From Corynebacterium sp. 122RC1 (GTDB taxonomy: Bacteria; Actinomycetota; Actinomycetes; Mycobacteriales; Mycobacteriaceae): a DNA stretch of 64,000 nt. The translations under genes and the position numbers were made by a program. Below the pieces are notes generated by a model that saw only the letters and a program-made list of their open reading frames with translations, was not told the origin of the DNA and searched no databases. Where the stretch lies: assembly GCF_024580955.1 (NCBI RefSeq), contig NZ_JANIKD010000010.1, forward strand, positions 25,484 through 89,483, given 5' to 3'. Numbering within the stretch: the stretch's first letter is position 1; each line of letters opens with the position of its first letter. Below are positions 35,829-44,008 of this stretch, one piece after another.

Positions 35829-37286
35829 ATGCTGGCGGGCATGAACCCGAAGGCGCTTGAAGTCCAGTTGTCACCCAGGCTTTTGTCCCGCATGCCGCAC
35901 GCGCGCGGTCTCTCCGGAATCTTCGGCGCGGCGCTCGTCGGAACGCTCGGTACCTCGCTGGGCCTCGCATTGGGCGCTGCTCCTACTGCGGAAGCTCTGG
36001 TGGCGGAAGACGTGCGCATCGTGGACCCCGCGGACCTCCTCACCTCCGAACAGGAACAGGAGCTCATCAGCACAACCGCTGAGGTGGGCCTGGATCCCAG
36101 CATCACCCACACCACTTACCTGGTGTTTCGCAGCACCGCGGAATCCCTCAACGATGCAACGGTGAACTACGCCAAAGCCAACGACCCCCAACTACTCAGC
36201 CAAGACCAGCTGACCTTCGGTGACGGCCAGCTCATCTTTTCACTGGCCACCGAGGACCGAAACATGGGCGTCTACGCCGGCGAGGACGTTGCAAGCGCAA
36301 TCTCACTCAACGCCAACCTGGACTCCTATCTAGAAGCCATGCGCCCTGGGCTGCGGGACGGCGACTGGGCACTGGGGCTTGCCGACGGCGCCAGGGCGGT
36401 AGCGGGACAGGAGACCAGCGCGGGTTCTGGTGATGAAGAGATGAGCACTGCTACGAAGTGGACAATCGGCGGCCTGGTTGCTTCTGGCGTTGCATTAATC
36501 ATTGGTGCGCTCGCTGCAATTGTGCGCAAAGAGCAGCGGACAAACGGGGAAAAGGCCAAGAAGGAGTTTGATGTGATCTCCAAAGGCTACGGCGACCTCG
36601 CACAACGCCTGGACCAAATTGATGTGCGTGCTAACAGCCTCCGCAGCCCCCTGGTGAACGCCCAGCTGCGTTCCGAGTGGGACACAATCCGCCAAGGATT
36701 CCTCGATGCCCACGCGGGTTTTGACAAGCTGGAAGGGCTCACCCCCAACTCGGAGTTGAAGGAATTTCACAAGCGCCGCGAGGACATCAAGAGCATCCAC
36801 ACCCGCTTTCAGAAGGTGCAGCATGCCGAAAAGAACATTGACATGCTCTTTGCCATGGAAAACGGCGACGCTAACGTGCGCGCACGGCAGCTCAACAGAC
36901 TGGTAGATGACATCACCAAAGCCCACGCCAACGCCGAGAAATCAACACACCAACACGCACTCGCAGACCTTGCCAAACGCGGTCGCGCCCTCCAACGCAA
37001 CCTCAACGATGAGCACATGCTTGAGGATTACGCCCGCCTGGTTGCCGACTATCAAATCGTGCTCAGCGAACTGAACAAAACCCAGTTCAAGAAGGCGGAT
37101 ACCACCAAAGCGCCAGGCCTTGACAGTGAAAACTACCGCCCAGGCTTCAACGCCACCAGCGTGCTGCCCTTCTACCTCATGCTCTCCACTCACAACTCCG
37201 CGGTGGCCGCCGCCAACACATCAAGCTCAACGAACACGAGCTTTTCCGGTGGGTTCAGCGGTTCCGGCGGTTCGGGGTCGTTCTAG
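35829..37286 (+). CDS. DUF5129-like membrane protein with TPM-type domain
   Basis: A 485-residue protein: an N-terminal hydrophobic region (GIFGAALVGTLGTSLGLALG), an extracytoplasmic domain beginning VRIVDPADLLTSEQEQELI that resembles TPM domains, one membrane helix (WTIGGLVASGVALIIGALAA, about 207-226), a long alpha-helical cytoplasmic part, and a Gly/Ser/Phe tail (FSGGFSGSGGSGSF). Corynebacteria carry such a protein beside glfT2; function is unknown, perhaps envelope assembly. Start ATG 35829, or 35841 (MNPKALEV); neither has a strong RBS. Its stop shares the bases CTAG with the converging phosphatase gene. Confidence 0.7.
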   Translation: MLAGMNPKALEVQLSPRLLSRMPHARGLSGIFGAALVGTLGTSLGLALGAAPTAEALVAEDVRIVDPADLLTSEQEQELISTTAEVGLDPSITHTTYLVFRSTAESLNDATVNYAKANDPQLLSQDQLTFGDGQLIFSLATEDRNMGVYAGEDVASAISLNANLDSYLEAMRPGLRDGDWALGLADGARAVAGQETSAGSGDEEMSTATKWTIGGLVASGVALIIGALAAIVRKEQRTNGEKAKKEFDVISKGYGDLAQRLDQIDVRANSLRSPLVNAQLRSEWDTIRQGFLDAHAGFDKLEGLTPNSELKEFHKRREDIKSIHTRFQKVQHAEKNIDMLFAMENGDANVRARQLNRLVDDITKAHANAEKSTHQHALADLAKRGRALQRNLNDEHMLEDYARLVADYQIVLSELNKTQFKKADTTKAPGLDSENYRPGFNATSVLPFYLMLSTHNSAVAAANTSSSTNTSFSGGFSGSGGSGSF

Positions 37287-37894
37287 CGCTGGGGCTGAGC
37301 GGCGGCAGTTTGCCGCCGCGCCGTTTGACTCCGTGCTGTTTGACTCCGCACCGTTTGACTCCGCGCCGCGCGTTGAAGGAGCTGCCACATCAGCAGCGCT
37401 ACCGCTGTGCCGATGCTGGCACCCACGAGGACGTCACTGAGCCAATGCACCCCTACGTAGAGGCGGTTTATGGCAACCAGCACCGCAACGATCCAGGCCG
37501 CTACCGTCCACCAACTGCGGGTGAGCACGCTGAGGACGGTGGCCAGAGCAAAGGCGGCGATGGCGTGCCCGGAGGGCATGCTTGGGTTTGTCTCCACCAC
37601 GAGCCGCGCGGCCTCCAATGGGCGTTCGCGGCCAATGAGGTGCTTCAGCGCTGAGGAGATGGTGATTGCCACGATCAACGTGAGGGCCGGATACAGGATC
37701 CGCGCCCAACGCAGGGCAGAATCCAATCGACGGGAGCGCAAGAAAATCACCACGGTGAGCACCACCGCCATCAATGTGACCCAGCGCGGTTGGAAAGCAT
37801 CGCTAAGAAAAACCTGGGGTTCATTAAGCCAGGCCACTCGGTTGTCGATAAAAAACCGCCACACCGCTTGGTCAATGCTGTTGCTGCTGTTCAT
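37283..37894 (-). CDS. PAP2 family phosphatase with repeated C-terminal tail
   Basis: A 203-residue membrane phosphatase with motifs KHLIGRERP, PSGHAIAAFA and NRLYVGVHWLSD, about six helices, and a basic tail of RSQTA units (RSQTVRSQTARSQTARRQ). Substrate is probably an undecaprenyl- or phosphatidyl-type phosphate; an undecaprenyl pyrophosphatase role is possible. The start is ATG 37894 (MNSSNSID) with GAGG upstream. The tail is encoded by a 15-bp tandem repeat (GTTTGACTCCG core, about 37320-37370). The gene converges on the preceding one, sharing CTAG. Confidence 0.82.
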   Translation of the reverse strand: MNSSNSIDQAVWRFFIDNRVAWLNEPQVFLSDAFQPRWVTLMAVVLTVVIFLRSRRLDSALRWARILYPALTLIVAITISSALKHLIGRERPLEAARLVVETNPSMPSGHAIAAFALATVLSVLTRSWWTVAAWIVAVLVAINRLYVGVHWLSDVLVGASIGTAVALLMWQLLQRAARSQTVRSQTARSQTARRQTAAAQPQR

Positions 37895-38356
37895 GCTGTG
37901 CACCTCAACCCTCCATGCTTCTTCACTGCAAGGCTTAGAGCTTAGCGCGCCTTCGAAACGTAGCTTCATTTGGTGAATCGAGTACGCCGCCGAGCAGCAT
38001 CACCATCGCCCAACCCTTAACCCCCCAGCCCTCACCCAACCCTTAACCCCCAGGCAACAGCACCGGATGCGGCCTTGGGGACGTCGGCATGCGCTCGGAA
38101 TGCGATGGACATGCGCTCGGCACGCGCTCGGCGGAACAAGACACTTTGTTGGGTTTTGCCCCCAAAACAGACATTTTGCGCGCTGCCGCTGCCTGCGCGG
38201 GCTGGTTGAGTGTTTTCCAAGAAACGTTTCTTGCTCTTTGTCCAAGTTGAAAACGGCAGCGGCCATGGCCACCGTATCGCGGGCTCATGAGGCGCTCGCC
38301 CACTGTTGCAGGCGGGACATCCCCCTTGCCTGCACGTGTTTTGGAAAGGACTCCTC
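37895..38356. other. Long intergenic region before the symporter operon
   Basis: No gene was supported in these 462 bases. They hold a direct repeat CCCAACCCTTAACCCCC (near 38010 and 38033), three copies of GCGCTCGG near 38089-38131, and a perfect 16-bp palindrome (38218-38233). The last part carries the RBS of the small membrane protein. Base composition is more C-rich than the surroundings. Confidence 0.5.
38218..38233. promoter_or_regulatory. 16-bp perfect palindrome, probable operator
   Basis: CAAGAAACGTTTCTTG reads the same on both strands, with a central CG like LacI/GalR-family operators. It lies 124 bases before the start of the small membrane protein-symporter operon. No LacI-type regulator is encoded in the window, so the binding protein would act from elsewhere, or PucR has an unusual site. 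Confidence 0.5.
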
Positions 38357-38497
38357 ATGTTAGGGCTTCCGACGTTTACCGCAGCAGTGATCATTGGGAT
38401 CACGCTGCTATGGATTGTGTATACCGCTGTGTTCTGGGTTGTGAGCAAGGACTGGCACTTGGCAGATGAAACTCCAGCTCAAGAGGGGGTGGCATAG
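38357..38497 (+). CDS. Small membrane protein, probable symporter accessory subunit
   Basis: A 46-residue protein: MLGLPTFTA, one hydrophobic helix (about 8-30, AAVIIGITLLWIVYTAVFWV) and a polar tail. RBS AAAGGA lies 8 bases before the ATG. It ends 3 bases before the symporter start, so the two are co-translated. Short one-helix proteins beginning MLGL are known beside sodium:solute symporters as small accessory proteins; this one fits by size, start and place. Its role is probably to stabilise or traffic the symporter. Confidence 0.7.
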   Translation: MLGLPTFTAAVIIGITLLWIVYTAVFWVVSKDWHLADETPAQEGVA

Positions 38498-38500
38498 CCT

Positions 38501-40042
38501 ATGAACATCGCGTTGATTTTCCTGATTGTGTACTTTGTGGCAATGGCCGGCATTGGTGTGTGGACCATGAAGCGCAGCTCAAACAACACCGAAGGTTACC
38601 TTTTGGCGGATCGCTCCATCGGGCCGGCGGTGACCGCACTTCGTCTGCAATCCAGTTCCATGTCTGGATACATGTTCTTGGGTGCCGGGTCACTGGCATA
38701 TACCCAGGGCTACTACTCCATGTGGTACGCCTTGGGTGACATCGGTGGCGGCATCATCAACCTATCCGTGCTTGGACGGCGCATGCGCAAACTTTCGCAA
38801 AAGTTGGGATCACTGACATCAATTGAGTACCTGGAGCACCGCTACGAATCCAAGTGGGTGCGGTTGGTGGCAGCACCCGTGGCCCTGTTCTGCCTGTTTC
38901 TCTACGTGCTTTCCCAGTTCATCGCCGGCGGCTCCGGCCTTGCCGTGGTCACGGGCCTGAACTTCAACGTCGCGCTCCTAGTGGCCGTTGGGGTGATAGT
39001 GCTCTACACCTTCCTGGGCGGATACCTGGCCGTGGCCTACACCGACTTTGTCCAGGCAATCATCATGGTGATTGGCATGGTGTGGATCCTCGTGGCAACG
39101 CTGCAGTACCTCGGCGGGTTCAGCAGTGCCAACGAGCGCATTGGGGAAATCAACCCGAACTTGCTCACCATGTGGGGCGCCAACCTGGAGTTCCAAGGCC
39201 AGTGGGGCGTGATTATCGGCGCGCTGCTGCTGTTTTCCATCGGCTACATGGGTTGGCCGCACGTCGTGGTGAGCCACATGGCTATGAAGCAGCCCTCCGT
39301 GGCGCGTTCGGCCGGCGTGTACGCCACGCTGTTCAACCTCTTCTTCATCCCGGCGCCGTACATCATCGGCATCTTCGCGCTGCTGGTCCTCCCGCAGCTC
39401 GATGACCCCCAACAGGCCATTTTTGAAACCGCCAAGACTGTCCTGCCCTCCTTCGCCGTGGGCATCGTGATGGCGGCGGTGATGGCAGCGATCATGTCCA
39501 CTGCCGACGCCCTCCTCCTCCAAGCCTCCACAATCGCTGCAAAAGACATCTTCGGCCGGTTCATCATCAAAGACATGACGGAAAAGCACATGGTGTGGAT
39601 CTCCCGTTGCGCCGTACTCCTGCTGAGCTTTGGCGGCATTGTGCTGGCAATTTGGCAGCCACCAGCGGTGTTCGGTCTGGTGGTGTTTGCCACCTCCATC
39701 CTCGGCGGCGCCTTCGTGCCCGCATACGTGTGCGCTGTCTGGTGGCCAAAGGGCAACAGCGTTGGTGCCACGCTCTCCATCATCCTGGGAACGGCCGGCG
39801 TGGTGTCTTGGCAGGTCATGGACTTTGCCACCGCCACGGGCATCGATCCCCTCCTCGCCGGCCTCATCCTCTCCACCGCAGGCATGGTCTTCGGCTCCTT
39901 GGCCACGCAAAAATCGCACCCTGTCTCGCTGGAGGTGCAGCAGGCAATTTCCGACGCGGCCAGCGTCACCCCCGCCTCGCGGAAAGCAGAGCGGAGCAGC
40001 GACCCCACGCTCATCAACCAATTCCCAGGTCAAGGTGCCTAA
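38501..40042 (+). CDS. Sodium:solute symporter (SSS family)
   Basis: Inner-membrane sodium-coupled uptake transporter of 513 residues, with about thirteen helices and SSS landmarks: RSIGPAVTALRLQSSSMSGY in helix 2, GGGIINL, an AVMAAIMSTADALLLQAST stretch with the sodium-site Ser/Thr (about 325-345). It is closest in pattern to the PutP/PanF/MctP group. The neighbours (dehydrogenase, aminotransferase, PucR) suggest an amino acid or omega-amino acid substrate, but the substrate cannot be read from the sequence. A GGGGGTGG RBS lies upstream, within the small protein gene. Confidence 0.88.
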   Translation: MNIALIFLIVYFVAMAGIGVWTMKRSSNNTEGYLLADRSIGPAVTALRLQSSSMSGYMFLGAGSLAYTQGYYSMWYALGDIGGGIINLSVLGRRMRKLSQKLGSLTSIEYLEHRYESKWVRLVAAPVALFCLFLYVLSQFIAGGSGLAVVTGLNFNVALLVAVGVIVLYTFLGGYLAVAYTDFVQAIIMVIGMVWILVATLQYLGGFSSANERIGEINPNLLTMWGANLEFQGQWGVIIGALLLFSIGYMGWPHVVVSHMAMKQPSVARSAGVYATLFNLFFIPAPYIIGIFALLVLPQLDDPQQAIFETAKTVLPSFAVGIVMAAVMAAIMSTADALLLQASTIAAKDIFGRFIIKDMTEKHMVWISRCAVLLLSFGGIVLAIWQPPAVFGLVVFATSILGGAFVPAYVCAVWWPKGNSVGATLSIILGTAGVVSWQVMDFATATGIDPLLAGLILSTAGMVFGSLATQKSHPVSLEVQQAISDAASVTPASRKAERSSDPTLINQFPGQGA

Positions 40043-40052
40043 GGTGACTAAG

Positions 40053-40583
40053 ATGCCGGCTTTCACTCTTGCACCAGCACTGAGCGCCGAAGATGCCTTG
40101 AACCTCGCTGCGCAGCACGCACGGTATCTTCACAATGAAGCCACCCTCCAAGAGCCAAAGCTCAGCTATTACCCGCTGCTAGGCACTGCCTTTCAGGTAG
40201 TTGCCCGGCGCGGCCCGGCGCGAAAAGTGGCAGGTGCGCGCATGTTTGCCGCTGTCGATCTGGTTTCCGGCACGCCGCTTGTAATGGAGGATTGGACCAA
40301 CAGCGAACAATCAACCCCGGAAGGCGCAATCCTTTTGGAGGATCTGATCTCTAAGGCGCGAGTGGGCACCACGGATGAGGCAATCAACATTGCAAGGCAA
40401 GCCCTCAGCACCAAGCTGTTAGGCAAACTGAAGCTGGCCTCTATGTTTGAGCTTTCACTGATCGCTTTGGCCGAACCACTGTGGAAGCCCAATTGGTGCG
40501 TACGCACCCACACCCATGAGTTTTTGGTGGATGCGCTGGCGGGGAATGTGGTGAGCCGCAGCTTGGTGATGGCCGAACGCTAA
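40053..40583 (+). CDS. Uncharacterised 176-aa protein
   Basis: Not recognised. Soluble, no signal or membrane helix; an N-terminal helix (LSAEDALNLAAQHARYLH), a central beta region (YYPLLGTAFQVVARR, ARMFAAVDLVSGTPL), then an Ala-Leu helix and CVRTHTHEFLVDALAGNVVS, whose VDALAGNV resembles the repeat ends of PepSY-like folds. It begins 10 bases after the symporter stop (ATG 40053, or GTG 40044; both have AAGG upstream), so it belongs to the symporter operon, and it converges on pucR. Codon use matches the neighbours, supporting a real gene. A substrate-handling or regulatory role is only guessed. Confidence 0.65.
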   Translation: MPAFTLAPALSAEDALNLAAQHARYLHNEATLQEPKLSYYPLLGTAFQVVARRGPARKVAGARMFAAVDLVSGTPLVMEDWTNSEQSTPEGAILLEDLISKARVGTTDEAINIARQALSTKLLGKLKLASMFELSLIALAEPLWKPNWCVRTHTHEFLVDALAGNVVSRSLVMAER

Positions 40584-40612
40584 CTGCCTTGACCTAGCGG
40601 TTTGTTGGAGGG

Positions 40613-42364
40613 CTACTCCCCTTTCGGGCGGTAGGCCTTCAGCGCCAGGCTCAGCGCGAACACTTCCTCGCCGTTGCTGAGGTCTACGCCCAGCAGGCGC
40701 TCGATGGTGGCGATCCTGGTGTAGAGCGCAGTGCGGGAAAGGTGTAGGCACTCGGCTGCCGCGGTGCGGGAGGTTGGGTGCGCCAGCACCGCGGTGAGGG
40801 TATCCACCAAGTCTGAATCATTCTTGGCGTCATGGCGAATCAACGCTTCAAGGGTGGTGTTCACAAACTCTTGGACGCGCACATCATTACTGAGCTGTAG
40901 GAGTAGGCCCTCCAACGGGTTGCGTGAAAGTGGGGTGGCAGTGACTTTTGCCCGCGGCATAGGTGGGGTAGCAAATCTGGAAAGGGTCCGGATGTGCCCT
41001 GCTAGCTCAAGAGTTTGGGTGGTGGCCTCAGAGAACACCACGCGAATCTTGGCGTCAAAGTTCCCTGTAATCTTCTCTCCCATGGCCACAAACTTGCCGG
41101 CCAGGAGGTGGGCATCAAATCCATCCAGCGGTACGGAGAGAGCGGCGGTCACCAGCCGTGGATCGGACTCACGCGGAACTGCAAGGAAGTCTGCCCCTGG
41201 GAACGTCTTGCGGATCTGCTTGCGGTACACCGTGGGGTCAATGTACTCCCCCGTGTGCTCGATGAGCAGCGCGATGAGCGCCCGATCCTCAATACGGAAC
41301 CCCGAGGCCTGCAGCACTTCACCGGCTCCTTGAACAGTGGTGTACTTGTTTTCCACCAGGCGGTCCAGCGCGGTCTTCTCAATGAGGTCCACCCAGGAAT
41401 AGGGGTTGTCTGAGCCAAGGCGTTCCATGGCCAGTGCGGTGGCTGCCTGACCCAAAATGTGGTGGCCACCGGCTTCAGATTGGGAATGCCCGTGATACAA
41501 CAGCCTGCCCCACACGATGCCGCGCGCTTGGACGTCGATCATGGTCCACCTCTGGTCAGCGACAAGATCTTCCACTGTCACCGCCTGGGTGAGCTCCCCG
41601 TACTGGCCCACCCTGTGTGTCCACTGGCGCGACTTCCTACTCCATCCGGCGAGCAGTTTGCTGGGCAAGGTATGCCCCTCCGCGTAGCCCACCACCTGGT
41701 GGCTGAGGTCCTCTAACACAACGGGGGCTTTCAGCAGGCGGCTGGCATGGGCGAGGATTTGCAGGGTTGGTGCCCCATTCACAATCAGCGCGTTGAAGGA
41801 TTCTGTGACTTTATGAATAGCCACCACTTGGCGCATGTGCTTTTCCAACAGCAGTGTGTGCACGTTTTCTGTTACCTGCACAAACTTCACTTCGTCATGC
41901 AACACCACCAGGGGCAGACTGTGCTTTGTGCAGGCAGCAATCACGTCCTCCGGAATCGCGTGCCAGCGGGAACCAAGTTCTAACACCACGGCGGCAACGT
42001 CGTTTCGCGCAAAAGAAGCCACCATTGCCTCGCGCTCGGCGGGTTGCTCGCTCCATGCGATGCCGGTGGTGAGCAGTATTTCGCCGCCCTTAAGCAGGTC
42101 AGCAGAACGCGTTGCGTCCGCCACGTGGATCCAGCGCACCGGGCGTTGCAGATCAGCCTGTGAACAGTACGTTTCCACATGTACAGAGGCCAATGGTTCC
42201 AGGGAGAGCACTTCACCGAGGGTGAGCTTTGGCACCATCTCACCGAGCTGCTCAGCGGTCATTTCAGCGGCCACTTCCGCCGGTGTTCCAGAATGCACCG
42301 ATTCCATGAGGCCAACCACCCTTCCCTTTACAGTCTGTAATCCAGAGGTGAATTTAGTGGACAT
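40613..42364 (-). CDS. PucR family transcriptional regulator
   Basis: A 583-residue regulator: an N-terminal PucR ligand domain (about 45-165, LTLGEVLSLEPL and GGEILLTTGIAW), a middle GGDEF-like region, and a C-terminal helix-turn-helix (TLTAVLAHPTSRTAAAECLH followed by TALYTRIATIERLLGVDL). PucR regulators usually activate nearby catabolic genes when the pathway substrate is present. It is divergent from the dehydrogenase-aminotransferase operon, and a long inverted repeat touches its start codon. An N-terminal stretch of about 40 residues before the domain is poorly conserved; a later start is possible. Confidence 0.88.
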   Translation of the reverse strand: MSTKFTSGLQTVKGRVVGLMESVHSGTPAEVAAEMTAEQLGEMVPKLTLGEVLSLEPLASVHVETYCSQADLQRPVRWIHVADATRSADLLKGGEILLTTGIAWSEQPAEREAMVASFARNDVAAVVLELGSRWHAIPEDVIAACTKHSLPLVVLHDEVKFVQVTENVHTLLLEKHMRQVVAIHKVTESFNALIVNGAPTLQILAHASRLLKAPVVLEDLSHQVVGYAEGHTLPSKLLAGWSRKSRQWTHRVGQYGELTQAVTVEDLVADQRWTMIDVQARGIVWGRLLYHGHSQSEAGGHHILGQAATALAMERLGSDNPYSWVDLIEKTALDRLVENKYTTVQGAGEVLQASGFRIEDRALIALLIEHTGEYIDPTVYRKQIRKTFPGADFLAVPRESDPRLVTAALSVPLDGFDAHLLAGKFVAMGEKITGNFDAKIRVVFSEATTQTLELAGHIRTLSRFATPPMPRAKVTATPLSRNPLEGLLLQLSNDVRVQEFVNTTLEALIRHDAKNDSDLVDTLTAVLAHPTSRTAAAECLHLSRTALYTRIATIERLLGVDLSNGEEVFALSLALKAYRPKGE

Positions 42365-42366
42365 TT

Positions 42367-42407
42367 CTCATTACTGAGGGGCCAATTTGCCCCATTACAG
42401 TAATGAG
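42367..42407. promoter_or_regulatory. Nested inverted repeat, probable PucR operator
   Basis: CTCATTACTG (42367-42376) and CAGTAATGAG (42398-42407) are perfect 10-base inverted arms. Between them GGGGC (42378-42382) and GCCCC (42389-42393) form a second pair. The element starts 2 bases upstream of the pucR ATG and about 90 bases before the dehydrogenase gene, fitting an operator for autoregulation and control of the divergent operon. Confidence 0.6.
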
Positions 42408-42496
42408 CATTCAGCGATCTGCCACAAACACGCAGTTCAATGATGTAGCACATTCTACACATATTCTTCGGACACATTGTAAGGAGTGGAGTCTAA

Positions 42497-43996
42497 ATGC
42501 GAGTTTCACACTTCATCAACGGGCAACTGGCCGCAGAAAACAGCGAGGACCGCACTGCCCCCGTTTTCAACCCCGCCACCGGAAAGCAAATCCGTGAGGT
42601 GGCTGTTGCCAGCACCAGCACGCTTGAGGAAGCCATCGCCGCCGCAGAGGCAGCCCTCCCCGGCTGGCGTGCAACTGGCCTACAGAAGCGCGCACAGGTG
42701 ATGTTCAACCTGCGCGAAATCATCAATGCCCGCCGCAGTGAACTCGCAGCAGTGATCTCCGAGGAGCACGGCAAGGTGCTGGATGACGCCGCAGGTGAAA
42801 TCGTGCGCGGCCTAGAAAACGTGGAGTTCTGCGCCGGCCTGGTGCACCACATGAAAGGTGAGCATCTGGAACAGGCAGCCGGCGGCATTGACGTCCACCA
42901 GACCCGTCAACCGGTGGGAGTGGTTGCCTGCATCACCCCGTTCAACTTCCCCGCAATGGTGCCCCTGTGGATGGTGACCACCGCCATCGCCGCAGGCAAC
43001 ACGGTGATCCTCAAGCCTTCGGAGCGCGACCCTTCCGCGGCAAACTGGGTAGCCCAGGCGTTCAAGGAAGCAGGCCTGCCCGACGGCGTGCTGAACGTGG
43101 TTCACGGTGACAAGGAAGCCGTTGACTACCTCCTGCAAAGCCCACGAGTAAAGGCAATCAGCTTTGTGGGTTCCACCCCTGTGGCCAAGTACATTTACGC
43201 CGAGGCCGCAGCCAACGGCAAGCGCGTGCAGGCCCTGGGCGGCGCAAAGAACCACATGATCGTGATGCCAGACGCAGACATCGACGCAGCCGCCGACGCC
43301 GCAGTGTCCGCTGGTTACGGCTCTGCAGGTGAGCGCTGCATGGCCATCTCCGTTGTAGTCGCCGTGGGCAACATTGCTGACGAGCTGGTGGAGAAAATCG
43401 CCGAGCGCACCCGCAAGCTTAAGGTTGGCCGCTACGATGACCCAACCGCGGAAATGGGCCCAGTGATCACCAAGGCCTCCCTGGACCGCATCGTTGGTTT
43501 CCTGGATTCCGCTGAGGCCAACGGCGGCAAGCTGGTGGTGGACGGCCGTGAGTACGACTTCTCCCACATTGAAGACGGCGCAGAAGGCTTCTTCATTGGC
43601 CCATCGATCATCGACCACGCGGCGCCCGGTATGCCGGCATACGACGAGGAAATCTTTGGCCCCGTACTCTGCATCGCCCGCGTTGACTCCTACGAAGAAG
43701 CGGTTCAGTTGATCAACTCCAACCAGTTTGCCAACGGCACGGCGGTGTTCACCCGCGACGGCCGCACGGCACGCCAGTTCGAGTTTGACATCGAGGTGGG
43801 CATGGTGGGCATTAACGTGCCTATCCCAGTGCCAATCGGCTCCTTCTCCTTTGGCGGCTGGAAGAACTCCCTGTTCGGCGACATCCACATGTACGGCCCC
43901 GAATCCTTCAACTTCTACACCCGCCGTAAGGTAGTGACCACCCGCTGGCCGCTGCCGAGCGAGTCCCAAATCAACCTGGGCTTCCCCACCAACTAA
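42497..43996 (+). CDS. mmsA: CoA-acylating (methyl)malonate-semialdehyde dehydrogenase
   Basis: Oxidises malonate or methylmalonate semialdehyde to acetyl-CoA or propionyl-CoA with NAD and CoA, releasing CO2. The 499-residue protein has the aldehyde dehydrogenase fold, the ITPFNFPAMVPLWM motif (about 140-155), NAD loop FVGSTPVAKYI, and catalytic Cys 281 in GERCMAISVV, the MmsA-specific context. AAGGAG precedes the ATG. It is followed after 12 bases by the aminotransferase, which would make the semialdehyde. C. glutamicum-type myo-inositol MmsA is an alternative role, but no inositol genes are near. Confidence 0.88.
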   Translation: MRVSHFINGQLAAENSEDRTAPVFNPATGKQIREVAVASTSTLEEAIAAAEAALPGWRATGLQKRAQVMFNLREIINARRSELAAVISEEHGKVLDDAAGEIVRGLENVEFCAGLVHHMKGEHLEQAAGGIDVHQTRQPVGVVACITPFNFPAMVPLWMVTTAIAAGNTVILKPSERDPSAANWVAQAFKEAGLPDGVLNVVHGDKEAVDYLLQSPRVKAISFVGSTPVAKYIYAEAAANGKRVQALGGAKNHMIVMPDADIDAAADAAVSAGYGSAGERCMAISVVVAVGNIADELVEKIAERTRKLKVGRYDDPTAEMGPVITKASLDRIVGFLDSAEANGGKLVVDGREYDFSHIEDGAEGFFIGPSIIDHAAPGMPAYDEEIFGPVLCIARVDSYEEAVQLINSNQFANGTAVFTRDGRTARQFEFDIEVGMVGINVPIPVPIGSFSFGGWKNSLFGDIHMYGPESFNFYTRRKVVTTRWPLPSESQINLGFPTN

Positions 43997-44008
43997 GAGG
44001 AGGATGAG

